A DNA stretch of 57,149 nt from an uncultured Bacteroidales bacterium (GTDB taxonomy: Bacteria; Bacteroidota; Bacteroidia; Bacteroidales; Muribaculaceae), in NCBI GenBank assembly GCA_902772455.1, contig CACYAW010000014.1:1-57149 (forward strand). The letters are read 5' to 3'. This document shows, piece by piece, positions 33,929-43,358 of this stretch. Within the stretch, counting starts at the first letter, position 1. Each line of letters starts with the position of its first letter. The position numbers were made by a program, and so were the translations under genes. The notes under the pieces were generated by a model, which had not been told where the DNA came from, searched no databases, and saw nothing but the letters and a program-made list of their open reading frames with translations.

Positions 33929-36705
33929 ATGTCCATCTCCTGCAGGTCGTTGTAGGACTTGAGGCTCAAACCGCAGTCATAGCCGCTGGTGACCTCCTTG
34001 GCATCGTCCTTGAAGCGCTTGAGCGAAGCCAACTCGCCCGTGTGGATAACGATACCGTCGCGAATCACGCGCACCTTGCTGCCGCGCTTGATCTTGCCCT
34101 CGATGACCATGGCACCGGCAATGGTACCCACCTTGCTGATGTGGTAAACCTGACGCACCTCGGCGCTGCCGGTAACCTCTTCCTTGATGTCGGGCTGCAA
34201 CATGCCTTCCATAGCGCTCTTGACCTCCTCGATGGCATCATAGATGATGGAATACAGACGGATATCCACACCTTCCTGCTCGGCGGCACGCTTGGCGGCT
34301 GCTGCGGGACGTACCTGGAAGCCGACGATATAGGCATCGCTGGCGGCAGCCAGGGTAACATCGCTCTCGGTGATGGCACCCACAGCCTTGTGGATGACGT
34401 TCACCTGAACCTCGGGGGTAGAGAGCTTGATGAGCGAGTCGCTCAAGGCCTCGATAGAACCGTCCACATCACCCTTGACGATGATGTTAAGCTCGTGGAA
34501 CTCACCCAGGGCACGGCGGCGGCCGATGTCCTCCAGGCTGACACGCGTCTGGGTGCGGCGGCTGAGCTCACGCTGCAGCTGCTCGCGCTTGTTGGCAATC
34601 TGACGGGCCTCCTGGTCGGTGTCCATGACGTTGAACTTGTCACCAGCGGTGGGAGCGCCGTCCAGACCCAGGATCAGAGCCGGAGTCGAGGGGCCGCTCT
34701 CGGTGATGCGCACGTTGCGCTCGTTGAACATCGCCTTGACTTTACCGTAATGGGTACCAGCCAGCACGATGTCACCCACATGCAGGGTGCCGTTATCGAC
34801 GAGGACGGTGGCGATGTAACCACGGCCCTTGTCGAGTGAGGACTCGATGATGGAACCCGTAGCCTTGCGGTTGGGGTTGGCCTTCAGGTCGAGCATATCG
34901 GCCTCGAGCAGCACCTTCTCCATCAGTTCTTCCACACCGATGCCCTTCTTGGCCGAGATATCCTGACTCTGGTACTTGCCTCCCCAGTCCTCGACCAGGT
35001 AGTTCATGTTGGCCAGCTCTTCCTTGATCTTCTCGGGGTTGGCACCCGGCTTATCAATCTTGTTGATGGCGAAGATGATGGGCACGCCGGCAGCCGAAGC
35101 GTGGTTCAACGCCTCGACGGTCTGCGGCATGACGCTGTCGTCGGCAGCGACGATAACGATAACGATATCGGTGACCTTGGCACCACGGGCACGCATAGCG
35201 GTGAACGCCTCGTGACCAGGGGTATCCAGGAAGGTGATGCGGCGGCCGTTGGGCAGTTTCACGTTATAAGCACCGATGTGCTGTGTGATACCACCAGCCT
35301 CACCGGCAATCACGTTAGAGTTGCGGATGTAGTCCAGCAACGAGGTCTTACCATGGTCAACATGGCCCATGACAGTAACGACAGGCGGACGCTGTACCAG
35401 ATCGGCGGGATCATCCTCCTCTTCACTGATGGCCTCGACAACCTCGGCGCTGGTGTATTCGGTCTTGAAGCCGAACTCGTCGGCAACGATATTGATCGTT
35501 TCGGCATCCAGGCGCTGATTGATGCTCACCATCACGCCCAAATTCATACAAGTGGCGATAACCTTGTTGATGGGCACGTTCATCATGATAGCCAAGTCAT
35601 TGGCGGTCACAAATTCGGTGAGCTTCAAAATCTTGCTCTGTGCTGCTGCCAGAGCGGCCTCTTCACGCACCTCCTCACGGTGCTCCTCACGGCGTTCACG
35701 ACGACGTGCGGCAGCCTTCTTGCTCGTCTTGGCGGTGAGACGTGCGAGCGTCTCCTTCATCTGACGCTGAACATCCTCCTCGCTGACTTCGGGACGCAGG
35801 GGCTTGCGGTTGCCCTTCTTGTCCTTGCCGCGCTTGCCCTCATCCTTTCCGCCACGGTTCTTGCCTGCGGGTGCCGAGGGTTGGTTTCCAGCGGTCTCGA
35901 TGTCGATTTTCTCTTTGCCGATGCGTTTGCGTTTTTTCTTGCCTGCACCTTCGGCCTGAGCCTTAGCGATGCGCTCGTTGCGTTTCTCCTCTTTGGTCTT
36001 CTTGCGGGGACGGGTCTGCTGGTTGAGAGTGGTCAGATCCACCTTGCCCACGACTTTGAGCTGCGGGCCACTAACAGACTGTGTCACTGGCTTGTACACC
36101 TCAGGTTCCTCCTTTTCAACGGCCTCGGTCGCTTCGACTGCGGGAGCAGTTTCTCCAGTCTCTTCGGGAACCTGTTCCTTCTCGGGCTCAGAAGCCTCAA
36201 CAGGGACTTCGGGAGCGGGTTCAGCCTTTGCGGGGGCCTCGGCAGGTACCTCAACAGTTTCCTGTGCGGGGGCTTCCACCTCGGGAGCCTTCTCCACGGC
36301 GGGAACCTCGGCTACCGGAGCAGCTTTCTCTTCCTTAGCCTCCTCGGGAGTTTCGGGTTTAACAACGGGCTTTACAGTAGTGGAGACAGGTCTGCCAGCA
36401 GCATCCAGGTCAATCTTACCCAAGAATGTGGGCTTTTGCCCGGGCACTTTGGTTTTTATCTCGCGCGACTCCTTGGCTGCGCTGAGTTTGGCCTTTTCCT
36501 TCTGGCGTTCATTGGCCATCTTGTCTGACTTGGACTTCAGGTCCATATCAGGTTTGAATTCCTTGACAAGCATCTCATAGACACTTTCCTCGATGCGCGC
36601 GTTGATGCTAGCGTCGATTTCGATGCCTTTCTTGTGCAGGAACTCCTCGATGGTCTGCCTACCCACGTTTAAATCTTTAATGACTTTACTTATCTTTATC
36701 GCCAT
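33886..36705 (-). CDS. infB: Translation initiation factor IF-2
   Basis: The 939-residue GTPase has the IF2_N domain at the start ([21 protein letters not shown]), a long Ala/Pro/Glu-rich linker (about 110-300), a basic segment, a second IF2_N-like domain, and the G domain with [11 protein letters not shown] (about 445), DTPGHEAF (about 493) and NKIDKPG (about 549). The C-terminal domains that bind fMet-tRNA follow. It places initiator tRNA on the small ribosomal subunit. The linker's unusual composition is normal for the family. It lies 119 bases after nusA in the usual order. Confidence 0.97.
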   Translation of the reverse strand: MAIKISKVIKDLNVGRQTIEEFLHKKGIEIDASINARIEESVYEMLVKEFKPDMDLKSKSDKMANERQKEKAKLSAAKESREIKTKVPGQKPTFLGKIDLDAAGRPVSTTVKPVVKPETPEEAKEEKAAPVAEVPAVEKAPEVEAPAQETVEVPAEAPAKAEPAPEVPVEASEPEKEQVPEETGETAPAVEATEAVEKEEPEVYKPVTQSVSGPQLKVVGKVDLTTLNQQTRPRKKTKEEKRNERIAKAQAEGAGKKKRKRIGKEKIDIETAGNQPSAPAGKNRGGKDEGKRGKDKKGNRKPLRPEVSEEDVQRQMKETLARLTAKTSKKAAARRRERREEHREEVREEAALAAAQSKILKLTEFVTANDLAIMMNVPINKVIATCMNLGVMVSINQRLDAETINIVADEFGFKTEYTSAEVVEAISEEEDDPADLVQRPPVVTVMGHVDHGKTSLLDYIRNSNVIAGEAGGITQHIGAYNVKLPNGRRITFLDTPGHEAFTAMRARGAKVTDIVIVIVAADDSVMPQTVEALNHASAAGVPIIFAINKIDKPGANPEKIKEELANMNYLVEDWGGKYQSQDISAKKGIGVEELMEKVLLEADMLDLKANPNRKATGSIIESSLDKGRGYIATVLVDNGTLHVGDIVLAGTHYGKVKAMFNERNVRITESGPSTPALILGLDGAPTAGDKFNVMDTDQEARQIANKREQLQRELSRRTQTRVSLEDIGRRRALGEFHELNIIVKGDVDGSIEALSDSLIKLSTPEVQVNVIHKAVGAITESDVTLAAASDAYIVGFQVRPAAAAKRAAEQEGVDIRLYSIIYDAIEEVKSAMEGMLQPDIKEEVTGSAEVRQVYHISKVGTIAGAMVIEGKIKRGSKVRVIRDGIVIHTGELASLKRFKDDAKEVTSGYDCGLSLKSYNDLQEMDIIEAFEEIEVHKSL

Positions 36706-36824
36706 ATAATGTCATTTATCTCTGTTGGCTTTCAGCAATATGCTTCGGCTTTATTGTATCTAAATATCTTAGTGAGAAGTGAATGTTATAACAGTTATTG
36801 AAAACAGTCAGTTGGAGGTTGTGA

Positions 36825-38081
36825 TTATTCCTCAAACTCGGCACGCAGCACAGCCAGCAGGTTGTCCACCGTATCCTCTTCCAGGTCGGCCTTGTCGATG
36901 AGTTCCTCGCGCGGTGTGCGCAATACCGACTTGGCGGTGGCAAGACCCACATTCTTGAGAGCCTCGATAACCCACTCGTCCACCTCGTCCTTGAACTCGT
37001 CGAGATAGATATCCTCTTCGGTCTCGGTTTCCACGTCACGATAAACATCGATACTGTAACCTGTCAGGATGCTGGCCAGCTTGATGTTAAGGCCACCCTT
37101 ACCGATAGCCAGGGAAACCTCCTCGGGACGCAGGAACACCTCGGCATGCTTGTTCTCGTTGTCCAGACGGATCGACGAGATCTTGGCAGGGCTCAATGCG
37201 CGCTGGATGAGCAGCTGCGGGTTGCTGGTGTAGTTGATGACATCGATGTTCTCGTTGCGCAACTCACGCACGATGCCGTGGATGCGTGCACCCTTCACGC
37301 CCACGCAGGCGCCAACGGGGTCAATACGGTCGTCATAGCTCTCGACAGCAATCTTGGCACGCTCGCCAGGAATGCGGGCAACCGAGCGGATGACGATGAG
37401 GCCATCGTGAATCTCGGGCACCTCCTGCTCAAACAGGCGGCGCAGGAAATTCTGGCTCGTGCGCGACACGATGATTTTGGGATTATTATTGGTGTTATCC
37501 ACCTTTTCGATGACGGCGCGGACCACGTCGCCCTTGCGATAGATGTCGGTGGGAATCTGTTCCTCCTTGGGGAGCAGCAGCTCGTTCTTGTCATCATCGA
37601 GCAAGAGCACCTCGCGTTTCCATACCTGATAAACCTCACCTGCAACAAGCTGTCCTTCAAGGGCCTTGAACTTGTTGTAGATGGCATCCTTCTGCAAGTC
37701 GAGAATCTTGCTGGCTAAGGTTTGACGCAAATTCAGAATCGCACGCCTGCCAAACTTGGCAAAGTCAATCTTGCGGGTGTGTTCTTCGCCCACTTCACAG
37801 TCGGGGTCGTCATCGGCCTGAGCATCACTCAACGAAATCTGCTTGTTGGGATTCTCCACCTCGCCGTCCTCAACGACTTCCAGGTTCTGGTAGATCTCAC
37901 AGTCACCCTTGTCAGGGTTGACAATCACGTCAAAGTTGTCGTCGTTGCCGAACATCTTGGACAGCACGCTGCGGAAGGACTCCTCGAGCACGCTGATGAG
38001 CGTCGTCTTGTCGATGTCCTTAAGTTCCTTAAACTCGGCAAACTGTGCGGTCATGTTTACCGCTTCTTCTCTTTTAGCCAT
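36825..38081 (-). CDS. nusA: Transcription termination/antitermination factor NusA
   Basis: The 418-residue protein has the N-terminal RNA polymerase-binding domain (FKELKDIDKTTLISVLEESFRSVLSKMFG), an S1 domain (about 130-200), and two KH domains (GACVGVKGARIHGIVREL and LAIGKGGLNIKLAS). It modulates pausing, termination and antitermination. The acidic C-terminus (LIDKADLEEDTVDNLL) is typical of the Bacteroidota form. It lies six bases downstream of rimP. Confidence 0.96.
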   Translation of the reverse strand: MAKREEAVNMTAQFAEFKELKDIDKTTLISVLEESFRSVLSKMFGNDDNFDVIVNPDKGDCEIYQNLEVVEDGEVENPNKQISLSDAQADDDPDCEVGEEHTRKIDFAKFGRRAILNLRQTLASKILDLQKDAIYNKFKALEGQLVAGEVYQVWKREVLLLDDDKNELLLPKEEQIPTDIYRKGDVVRAVIEKVDNTNNNPKIIVSRTSQNFLRRLFEQEVPEIHDGLIVIRSVARIPGERAKIAVESYDDRIDPVGACVGVKGARIHGIVRELRNENIDVINYTSNPQLLIQRALSPAKISSIRLDNENKHAEVFLRPEEVSLAIGKGGLNIKLASILTGYSIDVYRDVETETEEDIYLDEFKDEVDEWVIEALKNVGLATAKSVLRTPREELIDKADLEEDTVDNLLAVLRAEFEE

Positions 38082-38087
38082 AATGAT

Positions 38088-38552
38088 TTAGACTTTGATG
38101 ATATTTTTTGTGTATTTGATGTCATTGTAACTGAACCGCTCCTGCTCCTCGACCATTTCGGGACGTTTCTTGCCTTCGAGTTTCTTTTTCACCGTCGTCG
38201 TCAGCACGAATCCCTCGTCGTCGGCATCGGCAAGGACGCCCTTGAGTTTGCGTCCATCGCCCGTGAGCACTTCCACTTCATAGCCCACATTCTTGCGGTA
38301 CTGTCGCGGCAGCAGCAAGGGCGAGGTAATGCCATAGGAACCCACGGTGAGCTCATAGTCCTCGTCGTCACGGTCAAAGGCGTCGAGCACGGCGTCATTC
38401 ACCGCTATACAGTCATCGATGGTGATGTCCTCATCGCTGTCAAGCGCCACGTCAATAATATTGTCCTTGCTCACCTTGAGGGTGACCAGAAACATCTTGG
38501 TGCCTTCCAGCGCCTTGTTAATCACTTGTTCCAGTGCCGTTTTGTCAATCAT
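38088..38552 (-). CDS. rimP: Ribosome maturation factor RimP
   Basis: The 154-residue protein has the RimP two-domain pattern with DEDITIDDCIAVNDAVLDAFD, EVLTGDGRKLKGVLADADDE and ELTVGSYGITSPL. RimP assists assembly of the 30S subunit. It is the first gene of the rimP-nusA-infB operon, preceded by a well-formed promoter at 38615-38645. Confidence 0.93.
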   Translation of the reverse strand: MIDKTALEQVINKALEGTKMFLVTLKVSKDNIIDVALDSDEDITIDDCIAVNDAVLDAFDRDDEDYELTVGSYGITSPLLLPRQYRKNVGYEVEVLTGDGRKLKGVLADADDEGFVLTTTVKKKLEGKKRPEMVEEQERFSYNDIKYTKNIIKV

Positions 38553-38614
38553 CGGTTCAGTTTATTATAATAAAAACGAGGAAGCCCGATTGCCCCCTCT
38601 CACGAATGCTGGCG

Positions 38615-38645
38615 CAAAAGTACTCATTTTCCCGCATTCACGCAA
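38615..38645 (-). promoter_or_regulatory. Promoter of the rimP-nusA-infB operon
   Basis: On the minus strand TTG (38645-38643) and TACTTTTG (38622-38615) are 20 bases apart. The leader would be about 55 nt. Confidence 0.75.
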
Positions 38646-38780
38646 TATTTAATGTGGAAAGAGAGACGAATACACGCACTTATTCACAATATTTAATGTT
38701 TTTTAACGGGACTCTTGGTCTTTCAACTTTGAAAATTTGTTAAAAACCTCATGGATAACCTCCCTGTCAACTAATAAATG

Positions 38781-38788
38781 TAATTTTG
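38781..38788 (+). promoter_or_regulatory. Promoter -7 box of the 38809 operon
   Basis: TAATTTTG fits the -7 pattern 20 bases before the ATG at 38809; no clear -33 box. Confidence 0.4.
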
Positions 38789-38808
38789 TCAAAATATCGA
38801 CAGGCCCT

Positions 38809-40128
38809 ATGAAAAGAATACGCCAAACAAACCGTTGGACAAACTGCGAACTGTTGTTTTCATGGTTCGTATTCTTGTTGTTCTTTCTCGCCACCTGTCT
38901 GAACAGCCTCAGCGCAATCGTGCGCCGCGAATTCCTGAACATGAATTACGCGTCATGGGAAATCAGCGAGTGGCTCATCAACTATGAGGGCGGTTTCGTC
39001 AGGCGTGGCATCATGGGCCAGATGCTTTGGGCGCTGGAACAGTGGTTCCCCTTTGACGTCAGGGTGGCGCTCATGGGCGTGTGCATCATCGCATCGGCGC
39101 TGATGCTGTGGGGCATCCTGCGCCTGTTCAGGAAGGAAGGATGGGCGCTGTTAATCATCCCGACGGGTTTCTGCCTAGGTTACACCTTGTTCAGCCTGTG
39201 GGGGCGGCGGGACTACATCTCGCTCATGCTGACGTTCTCCATTTTCCTGATTTTCAAGCAAGTGATTTCCCATCCCAGGAGTTGGACGCGATGGGCGGCA
39301 TTCTATGCCCTGTCGGCCTTCCAGCTGCTGATGCACGAGGCGGCGTTCTTCTACACCTTCCCGATACTGATGCTCTACAGCTATTGCCAGGGCCGCGACA
39401 GCCGGCTGAGCGCCAGCAAGAGCATCTTGCGCTGCCTGGCTCAATTCTCGCCCATACTGATCGTGATGGCCGCCGCCTGCCTGTTCAAGGGCGGTGAAGA
39501 CGTGGCACAGAGCATCTGGGATTCATGGCTGCCCATCATCGGCAACTACCAGGACGACACGTCCAAGATGGGCTTTGCCATGGTGGCGCTCACGTGGGAC
39601 GTCAAAGCCACTTTCGTGGGGCATTTCACCTCAGCTTTCATCGGCGATGTCTCGCCAGCGGCATGGAGGGTACCGCTTGCCCTGCTCAACCTGCTGGCGG
39701 TCTATTACCTGACAACCCGCCTCAACACCGTCAACATGGGCATTTACAAGCCCAAGCCCATGAACCATGTGCTGATGAGCAACGTGGTGCTGGTGCAGCT
39801 CATTGCCCTGGTGCCCATGTTCACTGTCCTGTCGTGCGACTGGGGCAGGACCCTACCCTATTGCGCCATTTCATCGATGTTTTTCTATCACTTGTTCAAG
39901 GATGAGCCCGTCAGGTTCATGCCATCGTTGACGGCGGCATCCAGCAAAATCCAGACGTTCATTTCAGACAACCGCGTGCTGCGCTCACCCTACACCTACA
40001 TCCTGCTGGTGATGCTGGCCCCGGTTCCCACCTATAAAGCTCCTCTGGACCACATCAACACGTTCCAGCAGAAGTTCTTCTATCTCTTTACCGATCTGTT
40101 CCACCAACTCGCATCATTCATCTCATGA
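38809..40128 (+). CDS. Polytopic membrane protein of unknown function
   Basis: The 439-residue product has about nine or ten hydrophobic segments, the first at residues 13-32 (LLFSWFVFLLFFLATCL). Between the first two is a conserved-looking polar stretch (INYEGGFVRRGIMGQ), and a second (CDWGRTLPYC) occurs late. The layout resembles integral-membrane glycosyltransferases or polymerases of envelope polysaccharides, but I recognise no defined family. ATG 38809 gives a short basic N-terminus before the first membrane segment. It overlaps the next gene by four bases (ATGA), so the two are translationally coupled. A role in the same lipid-linked sugar pathway is inferred from position only. Confidence 0.6.
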   Translation: MKRIRQTNRWTNCELLFSWFVFLLFFLATCLNSLSAIVRREFLNMNYASWEISEWLINYEGGFVRRGIMGQMLWALEQWFPFDVRVALMGVCIIASALMLWGILRLFRKEGWALLIIPTGFCLGYTLFSLWGRRDYISLMLTFSIFLIFKQVISHPRSWTRWAAFYALSAFQLLMHEAAFFYTFPILMLYSYCQGRDSRLSASKSILRCLAQFSPILIVMAAACLFKGGEDVAQSIWDSWLPIIGNYQDDTSKMGFAMVALTWDVKATFVGHFTSAFIGDVSPAAWRVPLALLNLLAVYYLTTRLNTVNMGIYKPKPMNHVLMSNVVLVQLIALVPMFTVLSCDWGRTLPYCAISSMFFYHLFKDEPVRFMPSLTAASSKIQTFISDNRVLRSPYTYILLVMLAPVPTYKAPLDHINTFQQKFFYLFTDLFHQLASFIS

Positions 40129-41012
40129 CAGCCATACTACAACTGCTCCGTCCCCAACAATGGCTCAAAAACCTGTTCGTTTTCCTGCCCTTGTTTTTTG
40201 ACCGCCACCTGTTTGACCTGGAATATCTGTGGCCCTGTGTGCTCATGTTCCTGGCGTTCAGTTTTGCGGCAAGCAGCATCTACTGCTTTAACGACATCCG
40301 CGATGCCGAGGCTGACCGTCTGCACAAGGAAAAACGCCATCGCCCCATTGCGAGCGGTGCCGTGAGCCCCACGACGGGCTATATCATTATGGTGGCATGC
40401 TGGATTATCGCTGCCGTGCTACTGACACTGATTCCACTCGTAGGCGGACAAGACGTGAGGTGGTTGTACCTGGTTGTGGGATTCTATGTACTCCTGAACA
40501 TCGCTTACTCACTCAAGCTCAAGCAACTGGCCATCATCGATGTGTTCATCATCGCCATCGGGTTTGTGTTGCGTGTGCTGGCTGGCGGTATGGCAACAGG
40601 CATTTTCCTTTCCCACTGGATTGTGCTCATGACTTTCCTGCTGACGCTGTTCCTGGCTTTTGCCAAGCGTCGCGACGATGTGGTTACCCTCGAGGAGAGC
40701 GGTGTCGCCATGCGCGAGAGCGTGAGCCGATACAATCTGTCCTTCATGAATCTGGCCATCAGCATCATAGCCAGCATCACAATGGTGTGCTACATCATGT
40801 ACAGCGTCTCGCCCAGGGTGGTGGAGCGCTTCAACAGCCCCTATGTCTATCTCACATCGCTGTTTGTGCTGGCGGGCATCATCCGATACCTCCAGATCAC
40901 CATCGTGGACGTGAAGAGCGGCAGCCCCACGCGAGTGTTGCTCAAGGACCGTTTTATCCAGGGTTGCGTCATCTGCTGGATTGTTTCCTTTGCACTCATC
41001 ATCTACCTCTAG
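40125..41012 (+). CDS. UbiA-family prenyltransferase, decaprenyl-phosphate phosphoribosyltransferase-like
   Basis: The 295-residue integral-membrane protein opens LLRPQQWLKNLFVFLPLFF and carries the first Asp-rich motif NDIRDAEADRLHKEKRHRP and the second region LKLKQLAIIDVFIIAIGFVLRVLAGG. The RPxQWxKN opening and KRHRPIASG are characteristic of the branch that transfers phosphoribose from PRPP to polyprenyl phosphate, rather than the quinone branch. Such enzymes make lipid-linked pentose donors for envelope glycans. The HAD phosphatase gene three positions down could remove the 5-phosphate. Substrate identity is inferred. Confidence 0.75.
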   Translation: MTAILQLLRPQQWLKNLFVFLPLFFDRHLFDLEYLWPCVLMFLAFSFAASSIYCFNDIRDAEADRLHKEKRHRPIASGAVSPTTGYIIMVACWIIAAVLLTLIPLVGGQDVRWLYLVVGFYVLLNIAYSLKLKQLAIIDVFIIAIGFVLRVLAGGMATGIFLSHWIVLMTFLLTLFLAFAKRRDDVVTLEESGVAMRESVSRYNLSFMNLAISIIASITMVCYIMYSVSPRVVERFNSPYVYLTSLFVLAGIIRYLQITIVDVKSGSPTRVLLKDRFIQGCVICWIVSFALIIYL

Positions 41013-41024
41013 TGGCTTGAACCG

Positions 41025-42047
41025 ATGAGAGACGGACAGCTCGACATATACCGTGCGCTCTTGATGCTTTACATCCCATGCGTCATCCACGTCATGTACT
41101 GGCTGGGAGACGGGAGCGAACCGTTCATGTCGCTGCTGCTGGTTGAGATGCCACTCATCTTTTTTGTGGCAGGAGCCTCATTGTCGGTGAGCCGTTCCAG
41201 ACGAGGCCTGTGGGAGACCGTCATCAACCGGTTCAAGCGCGTCGTTGTCCCCTATTATATCTATGCCGCCGTGCTGCTGTGCCTGGGCATCATCGCCACA
41301 ACCGCATTCAAAGCCACGGGGCAATCCCATCTTTTTGCCCTGGACCTCTCGCAATATGGCATCAAGGACGTTGCTTCCATCCTGCTGTGCCATGACATCC
41401 CTCAGTTTCCGTTCATCTGGCACCTGTGGTTCATCCCCATCTATCTGATACTGAGCTGTACCTTCCCGCTTCAGGTCCAGCTGATGGAAAAGACGGGAAA
41501 GTGGATCTATATCACGGCCTGCGCGCTGCTGTTTTGCGCGACACTGTTCTTCAAGGACTTTGCCCTGGTGAAGCAGGTGCTGTGCTATAACATCTTCATG
41601 GTGGCCGGTTACCTCTTCTACAAGAAGGCCAAGCCTGCCACAACCGCATTGACGGGCGCTATCGCCCTTGCCGTCGTTCTCATGGGGGTATTTATCGCAG
41701 GCGTGCCTTTCTGCCCCATGCAAGGTCATAAATTCCCGCCCGACTGGCTGTTTGTGGCCTATAACGTCTTGGTGTTATGCCTTGTAGCGCTGGCGTTGAA
41801 CCGTATCACCCTGAGGGGGAACCGCTTCTTGAGCATCTGGAGTGAACGAGGATATAACATCTACCTGTACCAGAGTGTGGTGTTCGCCATAGTGCACCTG
41901 GTGAGGCAAAAGACCTATGCCGACATTCCCGCACCTCTCGTGAGGGCCGCGCTAGACGCCTGCCTGATTTTGGTGTTGTCAGCAGGCCTTAGCTACGTTA
42001 CCTACCCCCTCGAACGGATTGTGATGAAAAAAATGAGACTCAAATAA
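41025..42047 (+). CDS. Membrane acyltransferase (acyltransferase-3 family)
   Basis: The 340-residue protein has about ten membrane segments and the acyltransferase-3 pattern: an early segment MRDGQLDIYRALLMLYIPCVIHV with the membrane His, the cytoplasmic basic stretch NRFKRVVVPYYIYA, and FIWHLWFIPIYLI. Family members O-acetylate or otherwise acylate sugars of surface polysaccharides. It lies 12 bases after the prenyltransferase gene in the same operon, consistent with modification of a lipid-linked glycan. Confidence 0.8.
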   Translation: MRDGQLDIYRALLMLYIPCVIHVMYWLGDGSEPFMSLLLVEMPLIFFVAGASLSVSRSRRGLWETVINRFKRVVVPYYIYAAVLLCLGIIATTAFKATGQSHLFALDLSQYGIKDVASILLCHDIPQFPFIWHLWFIPIYLILSCTFPLQVQLMEKTGKWIYITACALLFCATLFFKDFALVKQVLCYNIFMVAGYLFYKKAKPATTALTGAIALAVVLMGVFIAGVPFCPMQGHKFPPDWLFVAYNVLVLCLVALALNRITLRGNRFLSIWSERGYNIYLYQSVVFAIVHLVRQKTYADIPAPLVRAALDACLILVLSAGLSYVTYPLERIVMKKMRLK

Positions 42048-42062
42048 AAATTGGTTACTGAC

Positions 42063-42662
42063 ATGAAAAGAAATATCGCCGCCTTTGACTTCGACGGAAC
42101 GTTGACCACGCGCGACTCGTTCCTCGCCTTCATCAAGTTTGCCTGCGGAACGGTAAGCTACTACACCGGTTTCCTTCGCTTTACCCCGCAGCTGATATTG
42201 ATGTTCCTGCATCTCTATCCCAACTGGAAGGCCAAGGAGCGCATCTTCGCCCACTTCTTCAAGGGGTGGCAATACAGCTGGTTCAAGGCCCTGGGAGAAG
42301 ATTTTTCGGCTGAGATCGACATGATGCGCAACGAGCCGACCATCCAGCGGCTGCGCGAGCACGTCGAGCGCGGGGACACCGTCTATGTCGTCTCGGCCAG
42401 CCTGCCTGAATGGGTGGAGCCCTGGTGCAAGAGCCTGGGTGTCAACGCCGTGCTGGCCACCGAGGTGGAGGTCGATGAAGACGGGCGCCTGACGGGCCGC
42501 TTCAAGACAAAAAACTGCTTCGGACAGGAGAAGGTGGACCGCCTGCTGCAAGCCGAGCCACACCGTGAAGACTACTTCCTGACGGCCTACGGCGACAGCC
42601 GCGGCGACCGTGAACTCCTCGCCCTCGCCGACGAAGGCGTCAACGTGAAGGCCTCACGTTGA
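42063..42662 (+). CDS. HAD-family phosphatase (SerB-like, HAD-IB)
   Basis: The 199-residue protein starts IAAFDFDGTLTTRDSF, the DxDGT nucleophile motif; motif II is in VYVVSASLPEWVEP, and motif III/IV is TAYGDSRGDRELLALAD. The ~200-residue size and helical cap match the HAD-IB group. In neighbouring-gene context it may dephosphorylate the phosphoribosyl lipid made by the UbiA-like enzyme, but a lysophosphatidate-type or phosphoserine-type substrate cannot be excluded. Start ATG 42063 is preferred because it gives a compact N-terminus before the motif. Confidence 0.8.
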   Translation: MKRNIAAFDFDGTLTTRDSFLAFIKFACGTVSYYTGFLRFTPQLILMFLHLYPNWKAKERIFAHFFKGWQYSWFKALGEDFSAEIDMMRNEPTIQRLREHVERGDTVYVVSASLPEWVEPWCKSLGVNAVLATEVEVDEDGRLTGRFKTKNCFGQEKVDRLLQAEPHREDYFLTAYGDSRGDRELLALADEGVNVKASR

Positions 42663-42708
42663 ACTAGCGTGGGGCTGGATGCGCTGGATATACCACTGGA
42701 TTTGCTGG

Positions 42709-42737
42709 AGTATACGGCGATGGCATCGCCGTATACT
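42709..42737. repeat. Perfect 14-bp palindrome after the HAD gene
   Basis: AGTATACGGCGATG (42709-42722), one central G, and CATCGCCGTATACT (42724-42737). There is no T run, so it is a weak terminator candidate; it could also be an operator or mRNA-end hairpin. Confidence 0.75.
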
Positions 42738-42776
42738 GAACAACACGGTTATGTGGAGAGAGTGAGAAAAATTTAG

Positions 42777-42784
42777 TATCTTTG
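42777..42784 (+). promoter_or_regulatory. Promoter -7 box before the 42810 gene
   Basis: TATCTTTG followed by CG fits the -7 consensus, 25 bases before the ATG at 42810. Confidence 0.6.
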
Positions 42785-42809
42785 CGACATAATTAACGAG
42801 AGAAGGACG

Positions 42810-43247
42810 ATGAGACCTGCGATAATATTGTTGGCGATACTGGTGGTGGGCGGCGCTATTGTGTGGCTCATCGACAGGCTGTTTTACCGCCACGATGACG
42901 ACCCTGGCACCGAGGGGACCCATGATAACGATTCCCACGAGGAGCCAGCGAGCGGCTGTGCTGACGAGTCTTGCGGCATCCGCTCCATCTGCCCCAGCGA
43001 GCAACTCCTCATGGGAGAATGCAAACAGGAAATCACCTACTATGACGACGAGGAACTGGATGCTTTTGCGGGGCGGGAAGCGGGAGATTACAGCCCTGAG
43101 GAGGAAGAACAGTGGCGCGATGTGCTCTACACCCTGCAGCCTGCCGACCTGCTGGGCTGGGGACAGAGCATCAAACACCGCGGACTGGCCATGCCTGCAG
43201 CTATTCACGAGGAATTCCTTCAGCTGGCCGCTGAAGTTAGAAGTTAG
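42810..43247 (+). CDS. Small membrane-anchored protein with cysteine cluster
   Basis: The 145-residue protein has one N-terminal membrane helix (PAIILLAILVVGGAIVWLI), a charged spacer, a cluster of four cysteines at about 50-71 (CADESCGIRSIC and GEC), and an acidic C-terminal part with EITYYDDEELDAFAG and WRDVLYTLQPADLLGW. I believe this is a conserved Bacteroidales protein of unknown function. The cysteines could bind metal or form disulfides. The last codons and the stop lie inside a heptamer array (43234-43268). Confidence 0.65.
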   Translation: MRPAIILLAILVVGGAIVWLIDRLFYRHDDDPGTEGTHDNDSHEEPASGCADESCGIRSICPSEQLLMGECKQEITYYDDEELDAFAGREAGDYSPEEEEQWRDVLYTLQPADLLGWGQSIKHRGLAMPAAIHEEFLQLAAEVRS

Positions 43248-43306
43248 GAGTTAGGAGTTGGGAGTTGGCGGGGGCGATGTAGAGCCTAAAACCTGAAGCG
43301 TAAACA
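43234..43306. repeat. Heptamer array overlapping a gene end
   Basis: Five units (AAGTTAG, AAGTTAG, GAGTTAG, GAGTTGG, GAGTTGG) occupy 43234-43268 and include the stop codon of the preceding gene. Units of a second type (TAGAGCC, TAAAACC, TGAAGCG) follow from 43280. Confidence 0.8.
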
Positions 43307-43358
43307 ATAAAACAGCGCATTCTTCGTTTATTAGATACAAATATTCACGAACGACGAT

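Noticed and set aside
35101..36528. Antisense frames of 475 codons (35101-36528) and 318 codons (33883-34839) over infB
   Set aside because: infB is unambiguous on the minus strand; the antisense products are Leu/Gly/Asp-rich shadows.
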